Shown here piece after piece: positions 54,850-63,519 of a DNA stretch of 64,000 bases. Position 1 is the stretch's first letter, and each line of letters opens with the position of its first letter. The position numbers and the translations under genes are program-made. The notes beneath the pieces are model-generated. The model was given only the letters and a program-made list of their open reading frames with translations, was not told where the DNA came from and ran no database searches. The DNA is from CAWKOH01 sp963851245 (GTDB lineage Bacteria > Actinomycetota > Acidimicrobiia > Acidimicrobiales > Palsa-688): NCBI GenBank assembly GCA_963851245.1, contig CAWKOH010000013.1, positions 1-64,000 on the forward strand, given 5' to 3'.

Positions 54850-55326
54850 GTGGACCAAACCCATCGTCAGCAACCAAGTAGCTCCAACCACCCCGCAGCC
54901 CCCAGGCCGGCCGTCGACGACCACGGTCGCGCCGTCACTGCCAGCCAGCAAGCGGCGTCGTGGTACCGACACGCGCAGCGGACTTCCGACCTGATGGGAG
55001 CCGGCGCGGGACTACGGCTCGCCGTCTGTACGGATCCCGCCTTCGCGCTCGCCATCGCCGATCTCGACGCCATAACCGGAACGACCCCGCGTCCCATCAC
55101 AGGCCGACAGATGAACTGGGAACGCCACCACATCGAAGTAGTCCGCAGCGCGGCCGCCCACAACTTCGACCGAGCCGCCGACCTGCTCCGTGAACTCCTC
55201 GCCGCCATCGGCTGCGACCCCCTAGCGATGCGCATCGTCATCGATCTCGCCGAGCGTACCGGAAAAGAGGGAGAGCTTGACGACCTAACCCGTCAGCCGC
55301 CCGGTTGCCACCGGGTGTTTGGCTGA
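54850..55326 (+). CDS. Conserved actinobacterial protein, TPR-38-like
   Basis: A 158-residue protein with DPAFALAIADLDAITG, RQMNWERHHIEVVRSAAAHN and ADLLRELLAAIGCDPLAMRI, ending ERTGKEGELDDLTRQPPGCH. The W-E-R-H-H-x-E-V-V and GCDP blocks recur in a family often near BTAD or AfsR regulators, related to the N-terminal part of tetratricopeptide-repeat protein 38 homologues. Role unknown; probably works with the preceding regulator. Likely starts at ATG or GTG near 54850. Confidence 0.5.
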   Translation: MDQTHRQQPSSSNHPAAPRPAVDDHGRAVTASQQAASWYRHAQRTSDLMGAGAGLRLAVCTDPAFALAIADLDAITGTTPRPITGRQMNWERHHIEVVRSAAAHNFDRAADLLRELLAAIGCDPLAMRIVIDLAERTGKEGELDDLTRQPPGCHRVFG

Positions 55327-55862
55327 GCCGCCCATGACGGCAGCGCCATGCTCTCGGACCCGAGCAGACGGAGATCCACCCTGCAACCCGCTACTCCCGG
55401 CCGGGGCAGCGTGGCGCATCATAACGAACGACGCTGATGCGGCCAGCCATCCTCTTCAGCGGAAGCGCCGAAGACTCGCCCAGAATACCGCCGGCGGGTA
55501 TCCCGGTATCACGGCGGCCGAGTGTCCTCTCCGCCGAGTAGGCGGGATGGTCTTCGGACCACGACTCCGGCCGCTGGTGGTTGCCACGCGTCCTCAAATT
55601 GTTGATCTGAACGGATAACGCCCGCTTTGGCCAACCGTTAACCACAACGAGCCCATCAGACGGCAACGAACGCTGCCGAAAGAGCTGGCCTGGCCGCGGC
55701 CGTTACTCTCGGTTGACAGGTTGACCGGCCGGTGAGCGGCCCTTCCTGGCCGGGACTCGGGCAGATCCCGGTGGCCGCCCACCAGAACACCAAGGGATCG
55801 AAACGGACCGGTTAGGACCCCAGCGGGATACCTGGTCCACGCCCGGCGGCGAGGCGTTGGCG
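55327..55862. other. No recognisable gene
   Basis: Nothing recognisable. The motif CAGCGGAAGCGCCGAA at 55458-55473 also occurs at about 20380. Confidence 0.3.
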
Positions 55863-56792
55863 CTACGCCCCGATCCGGAGCACGATCTTGCCGCGTGTGT
55901 GTCGGCCCGCGACCCGCGCCAACGCCTCGCGGACCTGGCTCAGCGGCAGGACCGCTTCGACCTGCGGGCGTAGCTGGCCGGAGTCGACCAAGCGAGAGAG
56001 TGCCTCCAGCCGCTGCCGGCCGCCGTGGGCGGCGAACGATTCGCCCGTGATGCCCCGCTCGATCTGGAGAGGACCGAATGGGGGGATCACCGAGATGGCC
56101 TGGCCGCCGTCGCGCACGGCACCCACGGCCTGGTCCATGGTCTGGCCACCGACGCAATCGAGGAGCAGGTCGACGCCGCCGGGGACTACGGCCAGGACCT
56201 GTTGGACCCAGTCGGCGGCGTGGTAGTCGAAGACTTCGCTGGCGCCCAGGCCCCGCAGATACTCATGGTTGGCTGGGCTGGCCACGCCCATGGGGCAGGC
56301 GCCCATAGCCGCCGCGATCTGCACGGCGGCGCTGCCCACCCCTCCGGCTGCGGCGGTGATGAGCACGGTTTCGCCGGGCTGCAGCAACCCCCGGTCGACC
56401 AGGCCCTCATGCGCGGTCCCGGCGCCGATCACCAGCCCGGCCGCCCCTTGGAAGTTGGCCTGATCGGGCATGGGGGCCAGGCGGTCTGCCGACGCCAGTG
56501 CCAGCTCGGCGAACCCGCCGCCGGCCGGGAACAGACCCGCGTACACCCGATCCCCCGGCTGGACGCCGGCCCCCTCACCAGCCGCTTCGACGACGCCGGC
56601 GACTTCTTGACCGGGGACGAACGGCAGGGCAATCCCTGGGAAACCGCCGCTCAGGAACCCCACGTCCCAAGGGCCCACGCCCGCGCCATAAACCCTGATC
56701 AGCACCTGTCCCGCCGCCGGTGCTGGGTCCGGCCGTTCACCCAGTTCCACACTGTCGATCCCGCTCAGCTTCTTCGCCAGCGCTACTCGCAT
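55863..56792 (-). CDS. Zinc-type quinone oxidoreductase
   Basis: A 309-residue MDR-family NADPH:quinone oxidoreductase: LPFVPGQEVAGVVEAAGEGA, GDRVYAGLFPAGGGFAELAL, cofactor motif TAAAGGVGSAAVQIAAAMG, and C-terminal RVAGRHTRGKIVLRIG. Structural zinc cysteines are absent, as in QOR-type members. It would reduce quinones or enones with NADPH in the cytoplasm. Its last 42 residues have a close fragment at 1610-1740. Start is ATG 56792. Confidence 0.87.
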   Translation of the reverse strand: MRVALAKKLSGIDSVELGERPDPAPAAGQVLIRVYGAGVGPWDVGFLSGGFPGIALPFVPGQEVAGVVEAAGEGAGVQPGDRVYAGLFPAGGGFAELALASADRLAPMPDQANFQGAAGLVIGAGTAHEGLVDRGLLQPGETVLITAAAGGVGSAAVQIAAAMGACPMGVASPANHEYLRGLGASEVFDYHAADWVQQVLAVVPGGVDLLLDCVGGQTMDQAVGAVRDGGQAISVIPPFGPLQIERGITGESFAAHGGRQRLEALSRLVDSGQLRPQVEAVLPLSQVREALARVAGRHTRGKIVLRIGA

Positions 56793-57110
56793 GCCTCCGG
56801 CCTCCTCACCTGGTGCTCAGTATCCCGCCGGACGACCTCGGGACCCGCCACCGTCTCGGGTTCTGGCCAGCCAACAGCCCGCCAGCAACGCCGCTGCCTG
56901 CAGCTCCGGGCACGATGACGCCTGACTGAACCCGCCGTCGCGTGTCCCATATCACGCATCCCATTATCGCCAGATTGAAAGCGCCCACATCGCCGCGCTG
57001 CGGGGTGATATTCGTTGCTCGATAGAGATGGCGCGACGGCCCGCGGCTGGCCGAGCCGAAGGCTCGGGGCAATCGTGGCTGAACCGGCCGTGTCGCTCTG
57101 CCCGCCTAGC

Positions 57111-57995
57111 GTGAACGCCGTGTCTGTGCCCACTGCGACGGTCGAGTTCTCGGATGCGGCCGAGCCCCACCGACGTGAACTGCTGGTCCACTGCTACCAG
57201 ATGCTGGGCTCGGTAGAGGAGGCTCAGGATCTCGTCCAAGAGACGTTGGTCCGGGCGTGGAGGGCCTACGACCGGTTCGACCCGGCCCTGGCATCAATGA
57301 GGACCTGGCTGTACCGCATCGCCACCAACACCTGCCTCAGCGCGCTAGAGGGCCGGGTTCGCCGCCCCCTTCCCGCCGGGGTGGGCCAGCCCTTCGAGGA
57401 TCCCGATGCTCCTTTCGTGCCCGGCCTGGAGGTGCCCTAGCTACAGCCCTTTCCCGACCGCCTGCTGGGCGCTCCACCGACCGATCCCGAAGCCGTTTCC
57501 GTGGAGCGCGCCGGCATGCGCTTGGCCTTCGTCGCCGCGCTGCAGTTTCTCTCCGCCAAGCAGCGCGCGACTCTGATCCTGCGCGATGTGCTCGGCTTCT
57601 CGGCGGGCGAGGTTGCCGAGACCCTCGACACCAGCGTTGCGGCCGTGAATAGCGCCCTGCAGCGGGCCCGGGCCGCCCTCGATGAGCCGGGCTTCGACCC
57701 CGAAACCCTTGAGGATCCGGACGGGGCTGAACACGAGGTCGTGGAGCGCTACCTGGCCGCCTTCTGCCGAGCCGACGTCGATGGCCTGGTCCGCATGCTG
57801 GCCGACGACGTGGTCCTCGAGATGCCCCCGATGTGGAACTGGTATATCGGTCCCACGGCCTACGGGCAGTTCATGGTCCGGGTCTTCGCAGTCAGGGGGA
57901 CCGACTGGCGGGTCGTCCCGGTCTCGGCCAACCGACAGCCGGCCGTGGCCGCCTACATCGGCGAGGACGGGCGCCATGTGCTGCACACCCTGCAG
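57111..57995 (+). pseudogene. ECF sigma factor with internal amber codon
   Basis: Sigma region 2 (LLVHCYQMLGSVEEAQDLVQ, TWLYRIATNTCLSALEGR), region 4 (ALQFLSAKQRATLILRDVLG, TLDTSVAAVNSALQRAR) and a SnoaL-like C-terminal domain (EVVERYLAAFCRADVDGLVR) lie in one frame, as in SigG/SigJ-type sigma factors. A TAG at 57438-57440 falls in the segment that normally reads V-P-W-L-Q-P-F, replacing the Trp codon. The C-terminus is cut after HVLHTLQ, where the sequence joins a reductase remnant. The GTG at 57111 is a guess. Confidence 0.75.
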
Positions 57996-58473
57996 GGCCT
58001 TCCGCCACGGACCCGAGGCCGTGGCCGGCGACAAGTTCCGCCTCGGCCCGGTGCTGGACTCTGGCGTGTTGCTGCTGGGGCGGCGCACCTGGGAGCGGTT
58101 CTCCCAGATCTGGCCCAACCGGACCGACGAGTTCTCCACATCCATGAACCGCATCCCCAAGCTGGTCTTCTCCCGAACCGTCACCGACGTCAGCGCCTGG
58201 TCCAACTCGCAAGTGGTCGACCAGGACCCCTCGGCGACCGTGTAAGAGCAGATCCGGGACCGCGACGTGATCGTGGCGGGCAGCGCCAGCGTCGTTCGCG
58301 CCCTGGCCGAGGGCGACCTGGTGGACGAGTACCGGATCCTCCTGTTCCCGACCGCGCTCGGGAGCGGCACCCGGTTGTTCACCTCCGGGGCTGCACCCAC
58401 CCATCTCCGCCTCCTGTCAGCAGAATCGTCGGGGCAGGCGGTCCTGCTCCGCTACGAACGACAGGCGAGCTGA
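57996..58473 (+). pseudogene. DHFR-like (RibD C-terminal) reductase remnant
   Basis: Residues DSGVLLLGRRTWERFSQIWP, MNRIPKLVFSRTVTD and, after a stop, VIVAGSASVVRALAEGDLVD and RILLFPTALGSGTRLF form a dihydrofolate-reductase-like family protein (YyaP/YwjB type, about 190 residues). The first 40 residues are missing, being replaced by the sigma factor end, and TAA at 58243-58245 interrupts the frame. Both parts are in the same frame. Confidence 0.75.
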
Positions 58474-58555
58474 CAACGTCTCATGAGGGGTTGGCATCGA
58501 CACAGAAGGATCGGGCAATGCGGCCGTCTCAGACGGCGCCGAGAACCATTGAGAG

Positions 58556-58777
58556 GAGAATGGAGAAATCGTCATCGCGGGCAGCATCCAGCTGGTGCAC
58601 ACTCTCATGGAGCAGGATCTGGTCGACGAGGTGAGGCTGATGATCTACCCGGTCGTGCTCGGCGCCGGTCACAGGCTCTTTGATGAGTCGAGCGCCGAAA
58701 TGTCGATGCGCCTTGTCGACAGCCGGACCGTTGACGACCTTGCCTATCTCACCTACGAAGTCGTCCGAGCGGCCTAG
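58556..58777 (+). pseudogene. Second DHFR-like reductase C-terminal fragment
   Basis: EIVIAGSIQLVHTLMEQDLV, DEVRLMIYPVVLGAGHRLF and VDDLAYLTYEVVRAA match the C-terminal half of the same reductase family as the preceding remnant but from a different paralogue. The N-terminal half is absent. The pair may reflect serial insertion or deletion at one place. Confidence 0.65.
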
Positions 58778-58988
58778 CCCCAAATGTTCCTCCGCCGTGC
58801 CCTCTTTCCCAAGGACGGGGGTCCACAGCAACGCCGGCTTTACGGACGGCGTTTTCGGTCCAGGACGCTCAAGGTGCCAGGGTATTTGCTCGAAGCGGTA
58901 GGAGAGACCATGAGCAGAGCTGTTGTCGTCATGCGTCAGTTTTGACCTTGCGCGAAGGCAGCCGCGACCGCCTTTGGAGCGGCGCTGA

Positions 58989-59495
58989 TCATTTCTTTGC
59001 CGGCTCCGTATTCACGAGGTGGTCGAGGTCGCCGGGGCCTCGTACCGGGCGGACGTCGCGGGCGGTGAGGGGTTCCCCGCAGGCCGAGCAGGTCATTATG
59101 GCTTGGGCCACTTTGCCGCACTTGTTGTGCACCACCTTCAGCGGTGGCCCGTCGGGGGCGGCGTGTTTGTCGCCCCATTGGCGCATGGCGGTCAAGACCG
59201 GCCACAGGTCGCGGCCCTTGGCGGTGAGCCGGTAGTCGTAGCGGGGCGGGTGGTCGCTGTAGGCGACCTTGTCCAGGACACCCTCTTCGACGAGACGGGT
59301 CAGGCGCTGGTTCAAGATGTTGCGGGCGATTCCCAGGCGTTCCTGGAAGTCGTCGAAGCGGGTCACGCCCAGGAAGGCGTCGCGGATGATCAGCATCGAC
59401 CACCACTCGCCCACCACCTCCAGGCATTGGGCTACCGAGCAGTGCATGCCGGCGAAGCTCTTGCGTTCCACAAAACCCAGAATAGTGGGTTGCAT
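58989..59495 (-). CDS. HxlR-family transcriptional regulator
   Basis: A 168-residue winged-helix regulator: CSVAQCLEVVGEWWSMLIIR (typical HxlR helix), RFDDFQERLGIARNILNQRL (recognition helix), SDHPPRYDYRLTAKGRDLWP (wing), and a C-terminal Cys pair segment (HNKCGKVAQAIMTCSACGEP) that may bind zinc or sense redox. ATG 59495; the TTG 12 bases upstream is less likely. It is divergent from the MFS operon with only 30 bp between starts, so it almost certainly controls it. Confidence 0.87.
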   Translation of the reverse strand: MQPTILGFVERKSFAGMHCSVAQCLEVVGEWWSMLIIRDAFLGVTRFDDFQERLGIARNILNQRLTRLVEEGVLDKVAYSDHPPRYDYRLTAKGRDLWPVLTAMRQWGDKHAAPDGPPLKVVHNKCGKVAQAIMTCSACGEPLTARDVRPVRGPGDLDHLVNTEPAKK

Positions 59496-59525
59496 TATGG
59501 AACGCAACGGGTTAGAGTGCGTTGC
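59496..59525. promoter_or_regulatory. Divergent promoter/operator of hxlR-MFS operon
   Basis: Thirty bases between two start codons, flanked by GTTGCAT at 59490-59496 and 59521-59527 with GCAAC at 59504-59508, giving overlapping inverted repeats. TAGAGT (59513-59518) fits a -10 for a leaderless MFS transcript. Confidence 0.55.
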
Positions 59526-60998
59526 ATGACGCTATTGACTGCGGTGGCTGGTACCCAGGCTCCATCCCGGACAAATGAGTCCCGGGCCAAGGCCTCGCCT
59601 GCGGGGGTGCTGTTGATCGTGTGCGCCGGGGTGGTGCTGGCCAGCTTGGACCTGTTCATCGTCAATGTGGCGCTGCCCCAGATCGCCCGGGATCTGCACG
59701 CCACCGACCTGGGGCAGCTGTCGTGGGTGCTCAACGCCTATGCCATCGTGTACGCGTCGCTGTTGGTGTTCTTCGGTCGCCTCGCCGATCGTTACCGACG
59801 GGACCGGGCCTTTCTGTTGGGTGTGGCCGTGTTCACCGCCGCCTCGGTGGCCTGTGCGGCCTCGGCCAGTGTCGGGATGCTCATCGGCTTCCGGGTGCTG
59901 CAGGCGGCCGGGGCGGCCTTGCTGACCCCCGCCTCTTTGGGTTTGGTCCTCGCCTCCTATGACGATCCCGTTCGCCGGAGCGGGGCGGTGCGGGCCTGGA
60001 CGGCCGTGGGCGGTCTGTCCGCCGCGGTCGGCCCAGTGGTGGGGGGCCTGTTGGTGGCGGTCAGCTGGCGGTGGGTGTTCCTGGTCAACCTGCCCGTCGG
60101 GGTCGCCGCCCTGGTGGTGGGCTGGCGCCGCCTGCCGCAGCTGCGTGGCCTTCCCACCGAAAAGCCCCGCCCGCTCGGTGTGGTGCTGGTCACCGCCGGG
60201 GTGGGTCTTTTGACCTTCGGGCTGGTCAAAGGGGCCGACTGGGGCTGGGGGTCGGCTCGAATCGACGCCGTCCTGGCCGTCGCGGTCGTCCTGCTGGCCT
60301 TGTTCGTCAGGGACTGCGTGTCCAGCCGCAACCCGCTGGTGCGCCCGGATCTGTTCCGGTCCCGTGCTTTCACCGGCGCCTCGTTCGTCGCGTTGTTCTT
60401 CTCGGCGTCGTTCGGGGCCATGCTGTTGTCGATCGTGCTGTGGGAGCAGGGCGCTTGGGGTTGGTCGGCGCTGCGGGCCGGGCTGGCTATCGCCCCCGGA
60501 CCGCTCATGGTGCCGGTCATGTCGTTTCTGGTGGCCGGCCGGCTCATCCGCCGCTACGGGCCAGCCCTGGTGATCAGCCTCGGAAGCGCGTTCTTCGCCG
60601 CCGGCGTGGCCTGGTGGGCCCTGACTGTGACCGCCGCCCCCGACTACCTATCGGCGGTGCTGGGCGGGATGATCCTGACCGGCGTGGGCGTAGGACTCAC
60701 CCTGCCCACCGTGATGGCCACCGCGGCAGCCTCGCTGCCCCCGCAGGCGTTCGCCACCGGCTCCGGGGTCATCAACATGATCCGCCAAACCGGTCTGGCT
60801 CTGGGCGTGGCCGTCCTGATAGCAGTGCTCGGCACCGGGACCGGCGGCCAGCACAACGCCCGGCTGGCCACCTTCGAGCACGCCTGGTGGGTAGCCGCAG
60901 CCATCTCCGTGGCCGGCGTCGTCCCCGCACTGGCTCTGCTCCGCCGGCCCCGCCCAGTCCCAGTCCACGTTCCAGCCGTCGCCTTAGAGCAGGTCTGA
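59526..60998 (+). CDS. MFS transporter, DHA2 family
   Basis: A 490-residue membrane transporter of about 14 helices: ASLDLFIVNVALPQIARDLH, motif A FFGRLADRYRRDRAFLLG, motif C GPVVGGLLVAVSWRWVFLVN, and C-terminal TGSGVINMIRQTGLALGVAV. This is the 14-helix drug/proton antiporter (DHA2, EmrB/QacA) type, exporting hydrophobic drugs or metabolites. It heads an operon with a thioesterase-like and an SDR gene, so the exported compound may be one they modify. Regulated by the divergent HxlR. Confidence 0.9.
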   Translation: MTLLTAVAGTQAPSRTNESRAKASPAGVLLIVCAGVVLASLDLFIVNVALPQIARDLHATDLGQLSWVLNAYAIVYASLLVFFGRLADRYRRDRAFLLGVAVFTAASVACAASASVGMLIGFRVLQAAGAALLTPASLGLVLASYDDPVRRSGAVRAWTAVGGLSAAVGPVVGGLLVAVSWRWVFLVNLPVGVAALVVGWRRLPQLRGLPTEKPRPLGVVLVTAGVGLLTFGLVKGADWGWGSARIDAVLAVAVVLLALFVRDCVSSRNPLVRPDLFRSRAFTGASFVALFFSASFGAMLLSIVLWEQGAWGWSALRAGLAIAPGPLMVPVMSFLVAGRLIRRYGPALVISLGSAFFAAGVAWWALTVTAAPDYLSAVLGGMILTGVGVGLTLPTVMATAAASLPPQAFATGSGVINMIRQTGLALGVAVLIAVLGTGTGGQHNARLATFEHAWWVAAAISVAGVVPALALLRRPRPVPVHVPAVALEQV

Positions 60999-61001
60999 AC
61001 A

Positions 61002-61460
61002 GTGCAGCAGCAAGTGATTCAGGTTGAGGAGCGTACGGGGCGCCCGGGCGCAGCGTTAGAAGCCATGAGGTTGGAAGTCGACGAGGTGGCCACCACCCGA
61101 GTGGTCGGGCACATTCAACTCGGCCCCGACCACCACACCCCGTGGGGCATCGTCCATGGCGGCGTCTACGCCACCGCGGTGGAAAGCGCCGCCAGTCTGG
61201 GGGCCAGCGCGGCAGTCGCCGAGCGGGGAATGGTGGCGGTCGGCTTGACCAACACCACCCACTTCCTGCGGCCGCTCACCGCAGGGCTGGTCACCGTCAC
61301 CGCAGTAGCGCTCAACCAGGGCCGCACCCAGCAGCTGTGGCAGGTGGACATCACCGACAGCCACGGCCGCCTCGTCGCCCACGGGGAGCTGCGACTGCAG
61401 AACATCGACATACACACCATGGGATCACCAACCAAGACAGGAGAATCCAATGAACATTGA
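61002..61460 (+). CDS. PaaI-like hotdog thioesterase
   Basis: A 152-residue hotdog-fold protein: HHTPWGIVHGGVYATAVESA (catalytic H-G-G-x-x-A...E helix), VGLTNTTHFLRPLTAGLVTV and ITDSHGRLVAHGELRLQNID. It would hydrolyse acyl-CoA or aryl-CoA thioesters. GTG 61002 is 3 bp after the MFS stop; the end overlaps the SDR start by 11 bp. Substrate unknown. Confidence 0.85.
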   Translation: MQQQVIQVEERTGRPGAALEAMRLEVDEVATTRVVGHIQLGPDHHTPWGIVHGGVYATAVESAASLGASAAVAERGMVAVGLTNTTHFLRPLTAGLVTVTAVALNQGRTQQLWQVDITDSHGRLVAHGELRLQNIDIHTMGSPTKTGESNEH

Positions 61461-62163
61461 CCGATCCATCGCCTTTGTCACCGGCGCCAACCGGGGGCTC
61501 GGGGCCGCTTTTACCGAAGCGCTGTTGGAGCGAGGCGCGGCCAAGGTGTACGCCGGGGTACGCCGACCAGAAACCATCACCGACCCCCGCGTGGTGCCGA
61601 TCCGGCTCGACCTGACCGACCCGGACAGCATCGTCGAAGCGGCCCGGCTCGCCCCTGATGTCACCCTGGTCATCAACAACGCCGGCATCTCCACCAGCAC
61701 CCCGATCCTGGGCGACGAAGAACGCCTGCGCCAGGAGCTGGAGGTCAACTATCTCGGACCGGTCGCCGTGGCTCGCAGCTTCGCCCCCGTCCTGGCCGCC
61801 AATGGCGGCGGCGCCGTGGTCAACGTGCTGTCGGTGCTGTCATGGGTCACCTTCCCCCAGACCGGCGGCTACAGCGCCGCCAAATCCGCCATGTGGGCCG
61901 CCACCAACGGCCTTCGCCAAAGCCTGGCCGCACAACACACCCAGGTCCTGGCCCTGCACGTGGGCTACATGGACACCGACATGACCGCCGCGGTGACCGC
62001 CCCCAAGACCGCCCCCCACGATGTCGCCGAAGCCACCCTCGACGCCCTCCAAGCCGGCCAACACGAAGTACTAGCCGACGAAGTCTCCCGCCACGTCCGA
62101 GCGCAGCTGTCCGGACCGCTCACCGTCATGTACCCCTCGCTGGATCCCCAGGCCGCCGCCTGA
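61450..62163 (+). CDS. Short-chain dehydrogenase/reductase
   Basis: A 237-residue classical SDR: cofactor motif FVTGANRGLGAAFTEALLER, VTLVINNAGISTSTPI (N-N-A-G), NVLSVLSWVTFPQTGGYSAA with catalytic Ser and Tyr-x-x-x-Lys (YSAAKSAMW), and HVGYMDTDMTAAV. Probably NADP-dependent. It completes the HxlR-regulated operon. Cytoplasmic; substrate unknown. Confidence 0.88.
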   Translation: MNIDRSIAFVTGANRGLGAAFTEALLERGAAKVYAGVRRPETITDPRVVPIRLDLTDPDSIVEAARLAPDVTLVINNAGISTSTPILGDEERLRQELEVNYLGPVAVARSFAPVLAANGGGAVVNVLSVLSWVTFPQTGGYSAAKSAMWAATNGLRQSLAAQHTQVLALHVGYMDTDMTAAVTAPKTAPHDVAEATLDALQAGQHEVLADEVSRHVRAQLSGPLTVMYPSLDPQAAA

Positions 62164-62435
62164 GCCAAACGCGCGGGCTAGGCGAGGGCTGAAGGTCGCC
62201 CATATTGTTCCGCCAGTGAACGCCCCCAAGTCGCGCCATTGCAATATCCCCACACGCTTATGGAGATCTTCCTTGCTCGTTCCGGTCGAGGCTCGAAGGC
62301 CGATCTACCCGATAAAGGCGACTGGGTTCTGGCCTTGGAGCAGACGACGATCGATCTCGGCACCCATGACGCTGCAATCGGTGGCGGGGTGATCGAACCG
62401 GCACAATAAGGCGGCGGCAAGCACAGGGCCAGGCG

Positions 62436-62668
62436 GTCGCGGAATCGGATCGGTGCCGAAAGGCGTGGCTGTCCCTGAGGTGTCCCGGCCATGTGGGCGT
62501 AGTGCTTGAGGGCGCTTCGAGCCGCTACCCAGCACCAGGCGATCCCTCGGCGTCGGTCTTCGCTGGCATCGAAGCCGTCTCGTCCTCCGTCAGAGACCAG
62601 CCGGCGGATCTCACGCAGAGCGTAGAGGGCGGCGTCAAGCTCGGCTTGGAACTCCCGGGCGCCTCAGG
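62436..62668 (-). pseudogene. HEPN toxin remnant (copy E)
   Basis: Minus-strand EFQAELDAALYALREIRRLV, RDGFDASEDRRRGIAWCWVA and SALKHYAHMAGTPQGQPRLS up to RFRDRLA align with copy B. This copy is open where copy B is shifted, but an extra base disrupts the start near the MNT stop, and the sequence departs just before the conserved His of RX4H. It carries no attachment site. Confidence 0.7.
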
Positions 62669-62957
62669 CAGCTGGTGCTGGCGCGAGCTGTTCTCGACGG
62701 CGGGCGCCTGGCGCCCCCGCTGATGTCACAGCGACGTGGTGTCCGAGGACGGCCTCGGCTTCGCCTTGGAAGTCGACCAGGTCGAAGTAGGTGCGATCCG
62801 CGTCCAAAGTCACGACCAGTTCGGCGGGGTCATCACCTAGGTGCACGGACGTGATGCCGTGACGGGCGGCCAACTCGGCGAGGAGCCCCGCGCTTTGGCG
62901 AAGTAGGCGGTCGTAAGGAGGGGGCAACTCCACGACTGTCATGGTAGGCCGACCCAT
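62664..62957 (-). CDS. MNT-like antitoxin, catalytic motif missing (copy E)
   Basis: A 97-residue protein: MGRPTMTVVELPPPYDRLLR, LLAELAARHGITSVHLGDD, then PAELVVTLDADRTYFDLVDF and GEAEAVLGHHVAVTSAGAPG. About 85 percent like copy B and with the same loss of the nucleotidyltransferase G-S/D-x-D loop, so the loss predates their duplication. It is intact, although its HEPN partner is broken. Confidence 0.7.
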   Translation of the reverse strand: MGRPTMTVVELPPPYDRLLRQSAGLLAELAARHGITSVHLGDDPAELVVTLDADRTYFDLVDFQGEAEAVLGHHVAVTSAGAPGARRREQLAPAPAA

Positions 62958-62977
62958 GGCTGGGGGCGGGTCGCACT

Positions 62978-63457
62978 TCAGGAGCTGGCGGCGTGGTTAG
63001 ATCGGCGACCTTCTGACTCTTGGGTACCGGTGGCGTTCATGAGCACCGTTGACGCCGCATACCCCGAGATCAGGAGCGCGATCAGCACGATCGAGGGAAT
63101 CACGCCGAACGGGTCGCCCGATGGCGGGTCGTTGGTGGTATGAGCCTTGAGGGTCGCGTTCTGCTGCATTGCGGCGTCCGCGAAGTAGGTCCCAAGCGGG
63201 TACCCGGCGTAGGCGCTGGCAGCCCCGGGGATGATCAGAGTGCTGGTGCCGTTGCTGGTCACCAGACCGCCATAGAGCTTGGCTTGGTCGAAGGCCTGGT
63301 CAAGAGCGGATTGGTTCGGGTACTGGATGGTCTTTAGGGACATGTGCTGCTGAACCGCCGGGATGAGAGGCGAGGAGCCGACGACGCCGAATGGGAGGTT
63401 GGAGGCCACCGGGTTTCGTTCCGCGGTGATGTAGTTGACCGTGAGTAGGCACTCCAT
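62978..63457 (-). pseudogene. YhgE/Pip-like membrane protein fragment
   Basis: A 159-residue frame: NPVASNLPFGVVGSSPLIPA, YPNQSALDQAFDQAKLYGGL and a second helix FGVIPSIVLIALLISGYAAS. Upstream the frame continues into LLAGAFIVVALMECLLTVNY, an N-terminal helix without a start. The layout (helix, outside domain with V-V-G-x-S-P, helix) resembles YhgE/Pip-type phage-receptor or ABC-2-like proteins. The C-terminal end is lost at the junction with the HEPN-MNT copy. Confidence 0.55.
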
Positions 63458-63519
63458 GAGGGCGACGACGATGAACGCGCCTGCCAGTAGACGAACTCCT
63501 GACGACCGGTAGTTGACGT

